Below are positions 16,695-25,479 of a stretch of DNA of 59,329 nucleotides, piece by piece. Position 1 is the first letter of the stretch. Each line of letters starts with the position of its first letter. The notes below the pieces were generated by a model. That model worked only from the letters and a program-made list of their open reading frames with translations, was not told where the DNA came from and searched no databases. The stretch comes from Dickeya zeae NCPPB 2538 (GTDB lineage Bacteria > Pseudomonadota > Gammaproteobacteria > Enterobacterales > Enterobacteriaceae), in contig NZ_CM001977.1 of assembly GCF_000406165.1 (NCBI RefSeq), positions 3,448,231-3,507,559 of the forward strand. The letters are read 5' to 3'. The translations under genes were made by a program, and so were the position numbers.

Positions 16695-17726
16695 ATGCAG
16701 ACTGTTAACACCACCAGCCTCAACCTCGTTGATAATCAGTTGTGGATCCTTGACCAGCAGGCGCTGCCGCAGGAAAAAATCTGGTGCCCCTGCCCGGATG
16801 TCGACGCACTGGTCGAGCACATTCGTGCTCTGCGGGTACGCGGTGCACCGTTAATCGGGCTGTCCGCCAGCCTGTTGCTGGCGTTGCTGGCAGAGCAAGG
16901 TCTGTCACGGCCGCAGTTGGTCCAGGCGTTGGAAACATTACGTGCCTCCCGCCCGACCGCCGTTAACCTGATGAACAATCTTGACCGTATGAAGCAGGCA
17001 CTGGCGAGTGACGATTTCGTCAACGCCATGGCGCAGGAAGCGTTACGGCTGATAGAAGAGGATAAGGCGCTGTGCGAACGCATCGCGGACAACGGAGCCG
17101 GGCTGGTAAAACCGGGTAGCCGCCTGTTGACCCACTGCAATACCGGCGGGCTGGCGACGGCGGGCGTGGGGACGGCGATCGGCGTCATCCTGCGTGCTCA
17201 CCAGCAGGGCAAAGTGGAGAACGTCTGGGTGGATGAAACCCGTCCGCTGTTGCAGGGCGGGCGTTTGACCGCCTGGGAACTGGGCGAGCTGGGTATCCCC
17301 TATCACCTGATTTGCGACTCGATGGCTGCGTCACTGATGGCACAAGGCCAGGTTGATGCTATTTGGGTCGGTGCGGATCGCATCGCTGCCAACGGCGATG
17401 TCGCCAATAAAATCGGCACCTACAGCCTGGCGGTGCTGGCACACTATCACGGCATTCCGTTTTACGTCGCCGCCCCCCACACCACCCACGACCCTCACTG
17501 CCCGGATGGCAGCGCGATTCCCATCGAGCAGCGCGCCGCCAGTGAAGTCACCGGGGTAGCCGGTAGCTTCGGCCAGTGCCAGTGGGCACCGCACAACTCC
17601 CCGGTGTATAACCCGGCATTCGATGTCACTCCCGCAGCCCTGATTAGCGGCTGGGTACTGGATAGTGGTGTGGTCACCCCTGAGCAGGTTAACGCCGGTA
17701 TTTTTCAGCAACCGCTGGCGGGATAA
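16695..17726 (+). CDS. mtnA: Methylthioribose-1-phosphate isomerase
   Basis: MtnA converts methylthioribose 1-phosphate to methylthioribulose 1-phosphate. The 343-residue product is an eIF2B-alpha-like isomerase with RVRGAPLIG (substrate phosphate), LTHCNTGGLATAG (catalytic cysteine near 150), DETRPLLQGGRLTAWEL and VGADRIAANGDVANKIGTY (catalytic aspartate). Length is typical. Transcribed divergently from mtnK; mtnDCB converge on its 3' end. Confidence 0.97.
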   Translation: MQTVNTTSLNLVDNQLWILDQQALPQEKIWCPCPDVDALVEHIRALRVRGAPLIGLSASLLLALLAEQGLSRPQLVQALETLRASRPTAVNLMNNLDRMKQALASDDFVNAMAQEALRLIEEDKALCERIADNGAGLVKPGSRLLTHCNTGGLATAGVGTAIGVILRAHQQGKVENVWVDETRPLLQGGRLTAWELGELGIPYHLICDSMAASLMAQGQVDAIWVGADRIAANGDVANKIGTYSLAVLAHYHGIPFYVAAPHTTHDPHCPDGSAIPIEQRAASEVTGVAGSFGQCQWAPHNSPVYNPAFDVTPAALISGWVLDSGVVTPEQVNAGIFQQPLAG

Positions 17727-17807
17727 GGCGAGATAAGACTCGGGTAATAAAAGCAGCACAGAGAACAGGCCGTACGCGGGTATATTCCGCCACGGCCTGT
17801 GACAGCA

Positions 17808-18350
17808 TTACGCCAGTTTCGGGTAGGCGTCGGCGATGGCATCACCAGTGAACTGCGCAATCCAGCCATCCGGGTTATTGAACAGGCGAATGGCGGTGAA
17901 ATGCGGCTCAGAGCCCATATCAAACCAATGCGGCACCCCGGCAGGCACCGACAGTAAATCGTTCTTTTCGCACAGTATCTGGAAAATCTGGCCGTTTACG
18001 TGCAGGCAGAACAACCCAGCGCCTTCCACAAAGAAACGCACTTCATCTTCACCGTGGGTATGCTCAGACAGGAATTTGCTGCGCATCGCCTCTTTTTGCG
18101 GGTTGTCAGCGCGGATGCTAACCACATCCCAGCTCTGGTAGCCCTTTTCCGCCACCAGTTTATCAATTTCATGCTGATACGCCGCCAGCACCTCTTCAGA
18201 GGAAGGGGTGGCCCCTAAATCTCTGTCCGCCTGCCAGCGTTCAAACTGCACATTAATAGCGCTCAGTTGCTGGGCGATAGCCTCGGCGTCGCGACTTTGC
18301 CAGACGGGCTGATGGGCGTCCGTATCACTGAAGATAGTTAAAGCACTCAT
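17808..18350 (-). CDS. mtnD: Acireductone dioxygenase
   Basis: MtnD (ARD) oxidises acireductone: the iron form gives the methionine precursor 2-keto-4-methylthiobutyrate plus formate, and the nickel form gives an off-pathway product with CO. The 180-residue cupin has the metal ligands in SEHTHGEDEVRFF (two histidines and glutamate, near residues 96-102) and the fourth histidine in VPAGVPHWFDMG. Last gene of mtnB-mtnC-mtnD; its start overlaps the mtnC stop by 4 bp. Confidence 0.97.
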   Translation of the reverse strand: MSALTIFSDTDAHQPVWQSRDAEAIAQQLSAINVQFERWQADRDLGATPSSEEVLAAYQHEIDKLVAEKGYQSWDVVSIRADNPQKEAMRSKFLSEHTHGEDEVRFFVEGAGLFCLHVNGQIFQILCEKNDLLSVPAGVPHWFDMGSEPHFTAIRLFNNPDGWIAQFTGDAIADAYPKLA

Positions 18351-19057
18351 GACGGTTCTCCTGTTTGGTTGCTCTGACAGGCATTCAGGTCTACCTGATC
18401 AAAACGGTTTACCTGCCGATGCTGACTTTCAACATCAGCGTCATCGCGGATCAACTGGCAGGTGTGCCAGCCCGCTTGTGCAGCTGCATCCAGTTCCTGA
18501 CGAATATCGGACAGAAACAGCACCTTGTCCGCGGTCAGGCCGATTGAAGCGGCGATAGTCTGGTAGGACGCGACCTCACGCTTGGCACCAACACCGGTAT
18601 CGAAATAGCCGGAAAACAATGCGGTCAAATCCCCCGCATCGCTATGCCCAAACAGCAGACGCTGCGCTTCCACCGACCCGGATGAATAGACGTACAGCGC
18701 GATGCCCTGCTCACGCCAGGCCTGTAATTGTGGGGCGACATCCCCATAAACATGGCCGCGAAAATCACCGTTGTGGTAACCACTGCGCCAGATAATGCCC
18801 TGCAACAGCTTCAGTGCCGGTGATTTGCGGTCCTCATCCATAAACTGATTGAATACGGCCAGCAGTTGCGCGGACGAGGCTTCCGGCTGCTCCAGTTCCT
18901 GGCGCGCCAGCGTCAGCGCGGCAGCGATCTCCGGGTCATGCCCAGCCTGTGCCACCGCGTCGGCCAGACGCGCGCGGGCATACGGGAACAACACGTTATG
19001 CACAAAGCGAATATCGCTGGTCGTGCCTTCAATATCCGTGACAATCGCCTTGATCAC
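18347..19057 (-). CDS. mtnC: Enolase-phosphatase E1
   Basis: MtnC carries out both enolisation and dephosphorylation of 2,3-diketo-5-methylthiopentyl 1-phosphate to acireductone. The 236-residue HAD-family product starts IKAIVTDIEGTTSDI (motif I, with aspartates near residues 8 and 14), with motif II YVYSSGSVEAQ and the late FLSDIRQELDAA. It overlaps mtnB by 4 bp upstream and mtnD by 4 bp downstream, indicating translational coupling. C-terminal residues after about 225 are variable. Confidence 0.96.
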   Translation of the reverse strand: MIKAIVTDIEGTTSDIRFVHNVLFPYARARLADAVAQAGHDPEIAAALTLARQELEQPEASSAQLLAVFNQFMDEDRKSPALKLLQGIIWRSGYHNGDFRGHVYGDVAPQLQAWREQGIALYVYSSGSVEAQRLLFGHSDAGDLTALFSGYFDTGVGAKREVASYQTIAASIGLTADKVLFLSDIRQELDAAAQAGWHTCQLIRDDADVESQHRQVNRFDQVDLNACQSNQTGEPS

Positions 19058-19668
19058 TTGGCCTCCAGTAAACGTCGTTGTAATTCACACTGGAACAGGA
19101 ACTCTAACCCTTCCAGATGACGGCGAGCGTCTTTGACATCATCTCCCCAGCAGTACAGACCGTGCCCACGCACCAGAAAACCGTAATGCAATGGCGAGTT
19201 CGCATGATAGGCGGCAACCTGCTCTGCCAGTGCCGGAATATCCTGAGAGTTATCGAAAATTGGAATGGCGACCGCATCCAGATGAGTACGCTGGCCGCTT
19301 AGCGACTTCTGCATTTCGTATCCCTGCAACACCAGCGCCTCACTTTTCTCCACCCGCGACAACACCGTCGCGTTGACCGAATGGGTATGCAGCACCGCCC
19401 CTACCGTCGGGAACAGGCGATAAAGCAGCGTATGCAACCCGGTTTCCGCCGACGGTGTGCGCCCGCTCGGTACATGGTTGGTGGCGATATCGACCAACAG
19501 GAAGTCTTCCGTGCTCAGGCTGCCTTTGTCTTTACCGGATTCGGTAATCAGGCATTGCCGCTCATCCAGACGCACGGACATATTGCCGCCCGTCGCCGGG
19601 CACCAGCCTTTTTCGCCGATCCAGTGGCAGGCCGCCACCAGTGCGGCCAGTTGTGGAATTTCACTCAT
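19054..19668 (-). CDS. mtnB: Methylthioribulose-1-phosphate dehydratase
   Basis: MtnB dehydrates methylthioribulose 1-phosphate to 2,3-diketo-5-methylthiopentyl 1-phosphate. The 204-residue product belongs to the class II aldolase family; zinc ligands are in VLHTHSVNATVLSR (two histidines near 95-97) and VRGHGLYCWGDD. First gene of mtnBCD, divergent from mtnE. A class II aldolase could act on other sugars, but the neighbours settle the role. Confidence 0.96.
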   Translation of the reverse strand: MSEIPQLAALVAACHWIGEKGWCPATGGNMSVRLDERQCLITESGKDKGSLSTEDFLLVDIATNHVPSGRTPSAETGLHTLLYRLFPTVGAVLHTHSVNATVLSRVEKSEALVLQGYEMQKSLSGQRTHLDAVAIPIFDNSQDIPALAEQVAAYHANSPLHYGFLVRGHGLYCWGDDVKDARRHLEGLEFLFQCELQRRLLEAK

Positions 19669-19775
19669 AACGCATCCTGTACAGGTGAAGCTGCCACCCG
19701 GTTATCTTCTGGGATAAAACCGGGTAATGAGCCTGCTTATTATATTTAGTTCTAGCTTATCAAATTACGGAATTT

Positions 19776-19799
19776 AGCCGTTTAAACGTCCAAGCGTCT
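19776..19799. promoter_or_regulatory. MetJ-box array between mtnB and mtnE
   Basis: Three contiguous octamers, AGCCGTTT, AAACGTCC and AAGCGTCT, each match the MetJ box AGACGTCT at 6 of 8 positions. A candidate mtnE promoter (TTGATT at 19799 and TATATA at 19824) abuts the array. Confidence 0.72.
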
Positions 19800-19869
19800 T
19801 GATTGCCAAATACTAGCATCCTGTATATAGTGGCAGCAATAACAGCCTTGCAGGAGTCCTTTTTCAGCC

Positions 19870-21027
19870 ATGAGCGCCGCACTGATTCCAGACAGTAAAC
19901 TCCCCTCTCTCGGTACCACCATTTTTACCCAGATGAGCGCCCTGGCGCAGCAACATCAGGCGATTAACCTGTCGCAAGGCTTCCCGGATTTTGACGGCCC
20001 CGACTACCTGAAACAGCGTCTGGCCTATCATGTCAGTCAGGGGGCGAACCAATACGCACCGATGACCGGCGTGGCACCGTTGCGTCAGGCGATTGCGGAA
20101 AAAACCGCCGCGCTCTACGGCTGGCAGCCGGACGCCGACAGTGAAGTGACCGTCACCGCCGGTGCCACTGAAGCGTTGTTTGCTGCCATCAGCGCGCTGG
20201 TGCGCCCGGGCGATGAAGTTATCTGCTTTGATCCCAGCTATGACAGCTACGCACCGGCGGTGCAGTTGGCGGGCGGGACGCTGAAGCGCATTGCGCTGCA
20301 ACCACCAGCGTTTCGCGTCGACTGGGCCGCGTTTAGCGACCTACTGAACGACCGCACCCGGTTGGTGATCGTCAACACGCCGCATAATCCGTCCGCTACT
20401 GTCTGGCAGCAGGAGGACTTCCGCCAGCTCTGGCAAGCCATCGCCAGTCGCGCTATTTACGTGCTGAGCGATGAAGTGTACGAGCATATCTGCTTTGCCG
20501 CTGACGGCCACGCCAGTGTGCTGGCGCACCCGGAGCTGCGGCAGCGGGCTATCGCGGTGTCCTCGTTTGGTAAAACCTACCACATGACCGGCTGGAAGGT
20601 CGGCTATTGCGTTGCCCCGGCACCGATCAGCGCCGAATTGCGGAAAGTACACCAGTACCTGACGTTTTCCGTCAACACGCCAGCGCAACTGGCGTTGGCC
20701 GATATGTTGCAACAACAACCGCAACACTGGCGCGAACTGCCCGATTTTTACCGTGCCAAACGCGACCGGTTTGTTAACGCGCTGGCAGCCAGTCGGCTGG
20801 AGATCCTGCCCTGCGAAGGCACCTATTTCCTGCTGGCGGACTACCGGGCCATTTCCAGCCAGGATGACGTCAGCTTCTGTCGCTGGCTGACCGAGCATGT
20901 CGGTGTGGCGGCGATCCCGCTGTCCGTTTTCTGTGCCGCCCCCTTCCCTCACACGCTGATTCGGTTATGCTTTGCCAAACAGGAATCAACCCTGGATGCT
21001 GCTGCGGAGCGTTTATGTCAACTTTAA
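19870..21027 (+). CDS. mtnE: PLP-dependent aminotransferase of methionine salvage
   Basis: The enzyme probably transaminates 2-keto-4-methylthiobutyrate to methionine, with glutamine as a favoured donor: the last salvage step. The 385-residue class I/II aminotransferase resembles E. coli YbdL. INLSQGFPDFDGPDYL is the typical start, the PLP lysine is in VSSFGKTYHMTGWKVGY (near residue 238), NTPHNPSATVW holds the cofactor asparagine, and HTLIRLCFAK the substrate arginine. Its 3' end overlaps the omega-amidase gene by 13 bp, linking the two steps. Confidence 0.9.
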   Translation: MSAALIPDSKLPSLGTTIFTQMSALAQQHQAINLSQGFPDFDGPDYLKQRLAYHVSQGANQYAPMTGVAPLRQAIAEKTAALYGWQPDADSEVTVTAGATEALFAAISALVRPGDEVICFDPSYDSYAPAVQLAGGTLKRIALQPPAFRVDWAAFSDLLNDRTRLVIVNTPHNPSATVWQQEDFRQLWQAIASRAIYVLSDEVYEHICFAADGHASVLAHPELRQRAIAVSSFGKTYHMTGWKVGYCVAPAPISAELRKVHQYLTFSVNTPAQLALADMLQQQPQHWRELPDFYRAKRDRFVNALAASRLEILPCEGTYFLLADYRAISSQDDVSFCRWLTEHVGVAAIPLSVFCAAPFPHTLIRLCFAKQESTLDAAAERLCQL

Positions 21028-21782
21028 AGATAACCCTGCTACAACAACCGCTGGTCTGGATGGATGGCCCCGCCAACCTCAGCCATTTTGACAGCCTGTT
21101 AGGCGACATTACCGACCGTGACCTGATTGTATTGCCGGAAATGTTCACCACCGGCTTTGCGATGGAAGCCGCTAAAAGCAGCCTGGAACAAGCGGTGGTA
21201 GAAGACTGGCTGAAACAGTGGGCACAGCGCAGCAATGCATTGGTCGGCGGCAGCGTGGCAGTGCAGACCGGCAAGGGCGCGGTTAACCGTTTTCTGTTGG
21301 CTGACCCGCAGGGCCGGGTATATCAGTACGACAAACGCCATCTGTTCCGCATGGCGGGCGAGCATGAATATTACCAGTCGGGTCAGACGCGAGAAGTCGT
21401 GGAGTGGCGCGGCTGGCGCATTCTGCCGCTGATCTGCTATGACCTGCGCTTTCCGGTGTGGTCCCGCAATCGTCAGGATTACGACCTGGCGTTGTACGTC
21501 GCCAACTGGCCTGCCCCACGCGCGCTGCACTGGAAAACCCTGCTGGCGGCACGGGCAATTGAGAATCAGGCGTATATCGCAGGCTGTAACCGCGTCGGCA
21601 CCGACGGCAACGGCCACAGTTATCAGGGCGATAGCCTGATTATCGACGCACAAGGCGCGATTCTGGCCTCAGCGCCTGAGCACCAACCTGCGCGTCTTGA
21701 CGCCGAGCTGTCGCTGGAAGCGTTGCAAAGCTATCGTGAAGCCTTCCCTGCCTGGCTTGATGCCGATAAGTTCAGCGTGTGA
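21015..21782 (+). CDS. mtnU: Omega-amidase (YafV/MtnU), nitrilase family
   Basis: Omega-amidase hydrolyses 2-oxoglutaramate, the product when glutamine donates its amino group, to 2-oxoglutarate and ammonia, which drives the mtnE reaction forward. The 255-residue product has the nitrilase triad: glutamate in VLPEMFTTGF (near 42), lysine in QYDKRHLF (near 107) and cysteine in PLICYDLRFP (near 141). ATG 21015 follows GGAG within the end of mtnE; sixteen upstream residues are spurious. Known as yafV in E. coli, where it sits next to fadE rather than in a methionine salvage unit. Confidence 0.93.
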   Translation: MSTLKITLLQQPLVWMDGPANLSHFDSLLGDITDRDLIVLPEMFTTGFAMEAAKSSLEQAVVEDWLKQWAQRSNALVGGSVAVQTGKGAVNRFLLADPQGRVYQYDKRHLFRMAGEHEYYQSGQTREVVEWRGWRILPLICYDLRFPVWSRNRQDYDLALYVANWPAPRALHWKTLLAARAIENQAYIAGCNRVGTDGNGHSYQGDSLIIDAQGAILASAPEHQPARLDAELSLEALQSYREAFPAWLDADKFSV

Positions 21783-21783
21783 T

Positions 21784-21805
21784 ACAAGAGCGCTCAGGCG
21801 CTCTT
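21784..21805 (+). terminator. Hairpin after the mtnE-mtnU operon
   Basis: A perfect 9-bp stem CAAGAGCGC/GCGCTCTTG with loop TCAG starts 2 bp after the mtnU stop codon; GAGGCTGTTG follows, without a long U-tract. A near copy occurs at 22157-22177. Confidence 0.6.
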
Positions 21806-22156
21806 GAGGCTGTTGACAAACAGCCGGGTTGTCTTGTGAACGGTGAAGTCTGCCTATTCAGTGAATGGTTTCGTGCGGGATAAACGGTGTAATTTCTTTG
21901 CTGCTTCATTGCACGCACGACAAGGAGAGGTGCAAGCGCCACCTCTCCTTGACCACTGGCTGGTGGCTAAACTGCGGCGCTACGCGCTACCTTCGGCGTT
22001 CGACTTCGCGGTTCGGGCCGCCCGTGACGTGTTCCCAACACGGCACGGGCTTTCGCGACGTCCTGTCGCTCACCCGGCGAAGCCGCCCACCTCAGCGCAG
22101 TTTTTGACGCCGGAAAGATGCTTCATCCTGTAGTTAATGCGATTGTCAGCAGTCTG
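21806..22156. repeat. Structured non-coding intergenic region, possible interspersed repeat
   Basis: No gene is supported in this stretch of about 350 bp between convergent mtnU and hpxK. It contains a perfect 12-bp stem at 21921-21951 (CAAGGAGAGGTG/CACCTCTCCTTG, 7-nt loop), then a GC-rich tract (21960-22105) with many short inverted repeats such as CCAC..GTGG and GTGTTCCCAACAC. Near-identical hairpins flank it. The layout suggests a folded RNA or a mobile non-coding element, not a coding sequence. Confidence 0.4.
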
Positions 22157-22177
22157 AAGAGCGCTCAGGCACTCTTG
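22157..22177 (-). terminator. Hairpin after hpxK
   Basis: AAGAGCGCTCAGGCACTCTTGA is a one-mismatch copy of the hairpin at 21784 and lies 2 bp past the hpxK stop codon. It probably ends the minus-strand operon 27582-22179. Confidence 0.5.
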
Positions 22178-22178
22178 A

Positions 22179-23444
22179 TTATCGGTATCCCCACACCGTG
22201 AGTAGCAGCGCCTGCAACGCCTGCGCGACATCATCGGTCAATACCGATTCGTCAGGGTGATGGCTGATGCCGCCCTTGCAGCGCATAAATAGCATCCCCA
22301 CCGGCCAACGTTCGGCGATGGCAATGGCATCATGTCCGGCACCGCTTGGCAGCAACAGGTTCTCACCTTGTACCTGCATCACCGCCGCCGACAGCCGCTG
22401 TTGCAGCGTCTCATCGCAGCGGGTGGCAGCAATACGGTAGTACTCTTGTGCATCGAAGGTACACCCGCGTTGCATGGCGATATCCTGCGCCAGTGTCAGC
22501 AACCGTTGCAGCAGCGCATCCAGCGGCGTATCGTCCGGCCCGCGAATATCCAGCGTCAGGCGTACCTCGCCGGGAATCACATTGGCCGCACCGGGCAGGC
22601 ACTGCAATGTACCAAAGGTCGCCACCAGATAAGGGTCACTCTCTCGTGTCATCTGCTCTGCCTGCGTCATCCAGCTCGCCGCCGCCGCCAGGGCATCCTG
22701 ACGTTGCGACATCGGCACGGTTCCCGCATGGCCAGCGTGGCCGGTAAACGTGCAGTTCAGCCGCCGGGCACCGTTAATAGCCGTGACCACGCCCAACGCC
22801 AGTCCAGCCTGTTCCAGACACGGACCTTGTTCGATATGCAATTCCAGATAGGCCAAAATATCCGTGGCTGGTCGTGCCGCCTGAGCGATAGCGTTCGGGT
22901 CCAATCCAACCTGTGTTAGCGCCTGCGCCACGGTAACGCCGTTGGCATCCGGGCGCGACAGCCAGCCCTCAGGCCAGGTGCCGGTTAACCCACGACTGCC
23001 CAGCAGCGTGACATCAAAACGGGTGCCTTCTTCGTCGCCAAAACCGACCACCTCCAGTGCCACCGGCAGTCGAATACCGTGCTGATGCAGGAATGACACC
23101 GTTTCAATTGCCGCCAGCACCCCCAGCATACCGTCGTAACGTCCGGCGTTACGCACGGTGTCGAGGTGTGACCCCATCAGCAGCGCTGGTGCGCCCGGCG
23201 TACTGCCTTCATAACGACCGCAGATGTTACCCACGCTGTCCTGCCACACCTGCATCCCGGCGTCACGCATCCACTCGCCGGTTTGCTGGTTGGCCTGCAT
23301 ATGCTGCGCCGACAGATAAACGCGGGTGAGCTGGTCAGGGGTTTCACTGATGGCCGCCAGTTGATCGCAGCGCGTCATCACCCGTCGGGCGGCGGCCTGC
23401 GCATCAAAATCCGTCATCATGCCTTCCATCAGCACCTCGCTCAT
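22179..23444 (-). CDS. hpxK: Allantoate amidohydrolase
   Basis: The enzyme hydrolyses allantoate to ureidoglycine, carbon dioxide and ammonia. The 421-residue product belongs to the M20 hydantoinase/carbamoylase family (AllC, beta-ureidopropionase); metal sites are in GSHLDTVRNAGRYDG (near 95), GFGDEEGTRF (near 130) and YLELHIEQGP (near 200), with a C-terminal GAGHDA and HHPDES. An N-carbamoyl amino acid hydrolase is the alternative; the neighbouring aminotransferase and the hpx context favour allantoate. The ATG at 23444 overlaps the hpxJ stop by 4 bp; starts at residues 6 or 9 are possible. Last gene of the transporter operon. Confidence 0.86.
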   Translation of the reverse strand: MSEVLMEGMMTDFDAQAAARRVMTRCDQLAAISETPDQLTRVYLSAQHMQANQQTGEWMRDAGMQVWQDSVGNICGRYEGSTPGAPALLMGSHLDTVRNAGRYDGMLGVLAAIETVSFLHQHGIRLPVALEVVGFGDEEGTRFDVTLLGSRGLTGTWPEGWLSRPDANGVTVAQALTQVGLDPNAIAQAARPATDILAYLELHIEQGPCLEQAGLALGVVTAINGARRLNCTFTGHAGHAGTVPMSQRQDALAAAASWMTQAEQMTRESDPYLVATFGTLQCLPGAANVIPGEVRLTLDIRGPDDTPLDALLQRLLTLAQDIAMQRGCTFDAQEYYRIAATRCDETLQQRLSAAVMQVQGENLLLPSGAGHDAIAIAERWPVGMLFMRCKGGISHHPDESVLTDDVAQALQALLLTVWGYR

Positions 23445-24685
23445 GTCGACGCCTGCGTGGCGTCGTACACATTCCAGGCCGCCTGCAACGCCGCCCCTTG
23501 CACAGAACGGAAACCAAGACGGTTCAATACTGCTTCCAGCGCGGTCAGCGTTTGCATCACACAGTCTTTGCGTGCGTTGTAGCCCATGGTGCCGATACGC
23601 CAGATTTTGCCCTGCAACGGCCCGAACGAGGTGCCGATTTCGATGGCGAAATCTTCCAGCAACAGCTTACGTACCTGCTCGCCGTGAATACCCGACGGAA
23701 TAACCACGCCCAGTACGTTACTCATCTTGTTGGCGATGTCGCCGTAGGGCTGTAACCCCATGCCTTCGATACCAGCCAGCAGCGCCTTACCGTGCAACTG
23801 GTGACGGGCGATACAGGCATCCAACCCTTCTTCCAGAATAATGCGCGCGCACTCACGGGCGGCGAACAGCATGCTGGTGGCTTCGGTGTGGTGGTTCAAC
23901 CGCTCCGGTCCCCAGTAATCCATGATCATGCCGAGGTCGAAATAGTTGGAGTAAATCATCTCGTCGTCACCGTCCTGATGGTCGGTGGTGCGGATCCCCT
24001 GCTCTACGCATTTACGCTGGCGGATCACCGCTTCCATACGCGAACTGAGCGTCACCGGCGAGCTGCCGGAGGGGCCACCCAGGCATTTCTGCAACCCGGC
24101 AGAGACCGCATCCAGCCCCCAGGCATCGGCTTCCAACGGGTTACCGCCGAACGAGGCGGTGGCATCGGAGTAAAACAGGACGTCATGACGACGGCAGATC
24201 TCCCCGAGCTCCGCCAGCGGTTGCAGCATCGTCGTGGAGGTATCGCCTTGTACGGTAAGCAGCAGGCGGGGTTTTACCCGCTTGATGGCGTCTTCTATCT
24301 GATCGGGCGTGAATACTTCGCCCCACGGCACCTCGATGGTGTGAACATCGGCGCGGCAGCGGCGAGCAATCTCACACAGCAAGTGGCCGAAACGGCCAAA
24401 CACCGGCACCAGCACCCGGTCACCAGGGCGGATAGCCGAGACCAAAATAGCCTCAATGCCCGCACGGGAGGTGCCGTCTACCAGCATGGTCCAGCGGTTG
24501 TCGGTACGGAACAGTTGGCGGTACAGCGCCATCACCTGGTTCATGTACCCGGTCATCGCCGGGTCATACTGCCCGACCAGTTGGCTGGCCATCGCGCGCA
24601 GTACACGCGGGTCGGCATTGATCGGGCCAGGCCCCATGAGCAAACGATGGGGCGGATTGATCTGCGCAAACAGGTCGTTAGGCAT
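23441..24685 (-). CDS. hpxJ: (S)-ureidoglycine-glyoxylate aminotransferase
   Basis: This PLP enzyme (PucG/HpxJ type) transfers the amino group of ureidoglycine to glyoxylate, giving oxalurate and glycine. The 414-residue class V aminotransferase opens with RLLMGPGPINADPRVL and carries the PLP lysine in GLQKCLGGPSGSSP (near residue 200); YSDATASFGG supplies the cofactor aspartate. Alanine- or serine-glyoxylate aminotransferase are relatives, but adjacency to allantoate amidohydrolase decides. ATG 24685 follows AGGAG; the longer frame to 24715 is not needed. It lies 62 bp after the ABC ATPase gene. Confidence 0.88.
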   Translation of the reverse strand: MPNDLFAQINPPHRLLMGPGPINADPRVLRAMASQLVGQYDPAMTGYMNQVMALYRQLFRTDNRWTMLVDGTSRAGIEAILVSAIRPGDRVLVPVFGRFGHLLCEIARRCRADVHTIEVPWGEVFTPDQIEDAIKRVKPRLLLTVQGDTSTTMLQPLAELGEICRRHDVLFYSDATASFGGNPLEADAWGLDAVSAGLQKCLGGPSGSSPVTLSSRMEAVIRQRKCVEQGIRTTDHQDGDDEMIYSNYFDLGMIMDYWGPERLNHHTEATSMLFAARECARIILEEGLDACIARHQLHGKALLAGIEGMGLQPYGDIANKMSNVLGVVIPSGIHGEQVRKLLLEDFAIEIGTSFGPLQGKIWRIGTMGYNARKDCVMQTLTALEAVLNRLGFRSVQGAALQAAWNVYDATQAST

Positions 24686-24747
24686 GTGATGAACTCCTGA
24701 TGTCCTTGATAACATGAAAATCGTAATAGCCGATACCGCTCACGGCG

Positions 24748-25479
24748 CTATAGCCGTACCGAGGCGATAAACTGTTTCAGTTCGGCGGTCTGTGGGTTGG
24801 CAAACAGCGCATCGCCGCTCCCTTGTTCCCACACGGTGCCCTGATGCATAAACACCACCCGATCGCCCACTTCGCGGGCAAAATTCATCTCGTGGGTGAC
24901 CAGAATCAGCGTCATACCTTCAGCCGCCAGTTGCTCCAGCACCTTCAACACTTCACCCACCAGCTCCGGGTCCAGCGCGGACGTAATTTCATCGCACAGC
25001 AGCACTTTCGGGTTCATCGCCAGCGCACGGGCGATCGCCACACGCTGCTGTTGGCCGCCGGACAAATTTGACGGGTAGTAATCGATACGCTCCCCCAGCC
25101 CGACCTTCTCCAGCATCCTCACGCCCAGTTCCCGGCACTCGGCGGCGCTTTTCCCCAGCACCAGCTTGGGTGCCAGCATCACGTTTTCTAACGCGGTCAT
25201 ATGCGGAAACAGGTTGAAGTTCTGGAAAATCATGCCGATAGAGCGGCTGATCTCCCGCGCTTGCGAGTCACGGTCGGTGACGGTCATTCCGCCCAGTTTG
25301 ATACTGCCGTCCTGATAGCCTTCCAGCCCGTTGATACAACGCAGCAGGGTGCTTTTGCCGGAACCGCTACGGCCGATGATGGAGATAACCTCGCCCGCAT
25401 CAATATCCAGATCCACCCCTTTCAGCACGTGGTTCTGGCCGTAATATTTATGAACCTGATTAATGGTGATGAGCGGCAT
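24748..25479 (-). CDS. ABC transporter ATP-binding protein, polar amino acid type
   Basis: A 243-residue ATPase of the polar amino acid uptake family (GlnQ/HisP type). Walker A GRSGSGKST (near 36-44), Q-loop FQNFNLFPHMT, signature LSGGQQQRVAIARALA, Walker B KVLLCDEITSALDPE and the H-loop VTHEM are all intact. It overlaps the permease gene upstream by 20 bp. With the two permeases and the binding protein it probably imports allantoin, allantoate or another pathway compound; the substrate is inferred from the operon only. It corresponds in position to one of the hpxFGHI genes described in Klebsiella. Confidence 0.92.
   Translation of the reverse strand: MPLITINQVHKYYGQNHVLKGVDLDIDAGEVISIIGRSGSGKSTLLRCINGLEGYQDGSIKLGGMTVTDRDSQAREISRSIGMIFQNFNLFPHMTALENVMLAPKLVLGKSAAECRELGVRMLEKVGLGERIDYYPSNLSGGQQQRVAIARALAMNPKVLLCDEITSALDPELVGEVLKVLEQLAAEGMTLILVTHEMNFAREVGDRVVFMHQGTVWEQGSGDALFANPQTAELKQFIASVRL

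Noticed and set aside
23792..24700. 302-residue plus-strand frame opposite hpxJ
   Set aside because: Antisense shadow; no domain seen.
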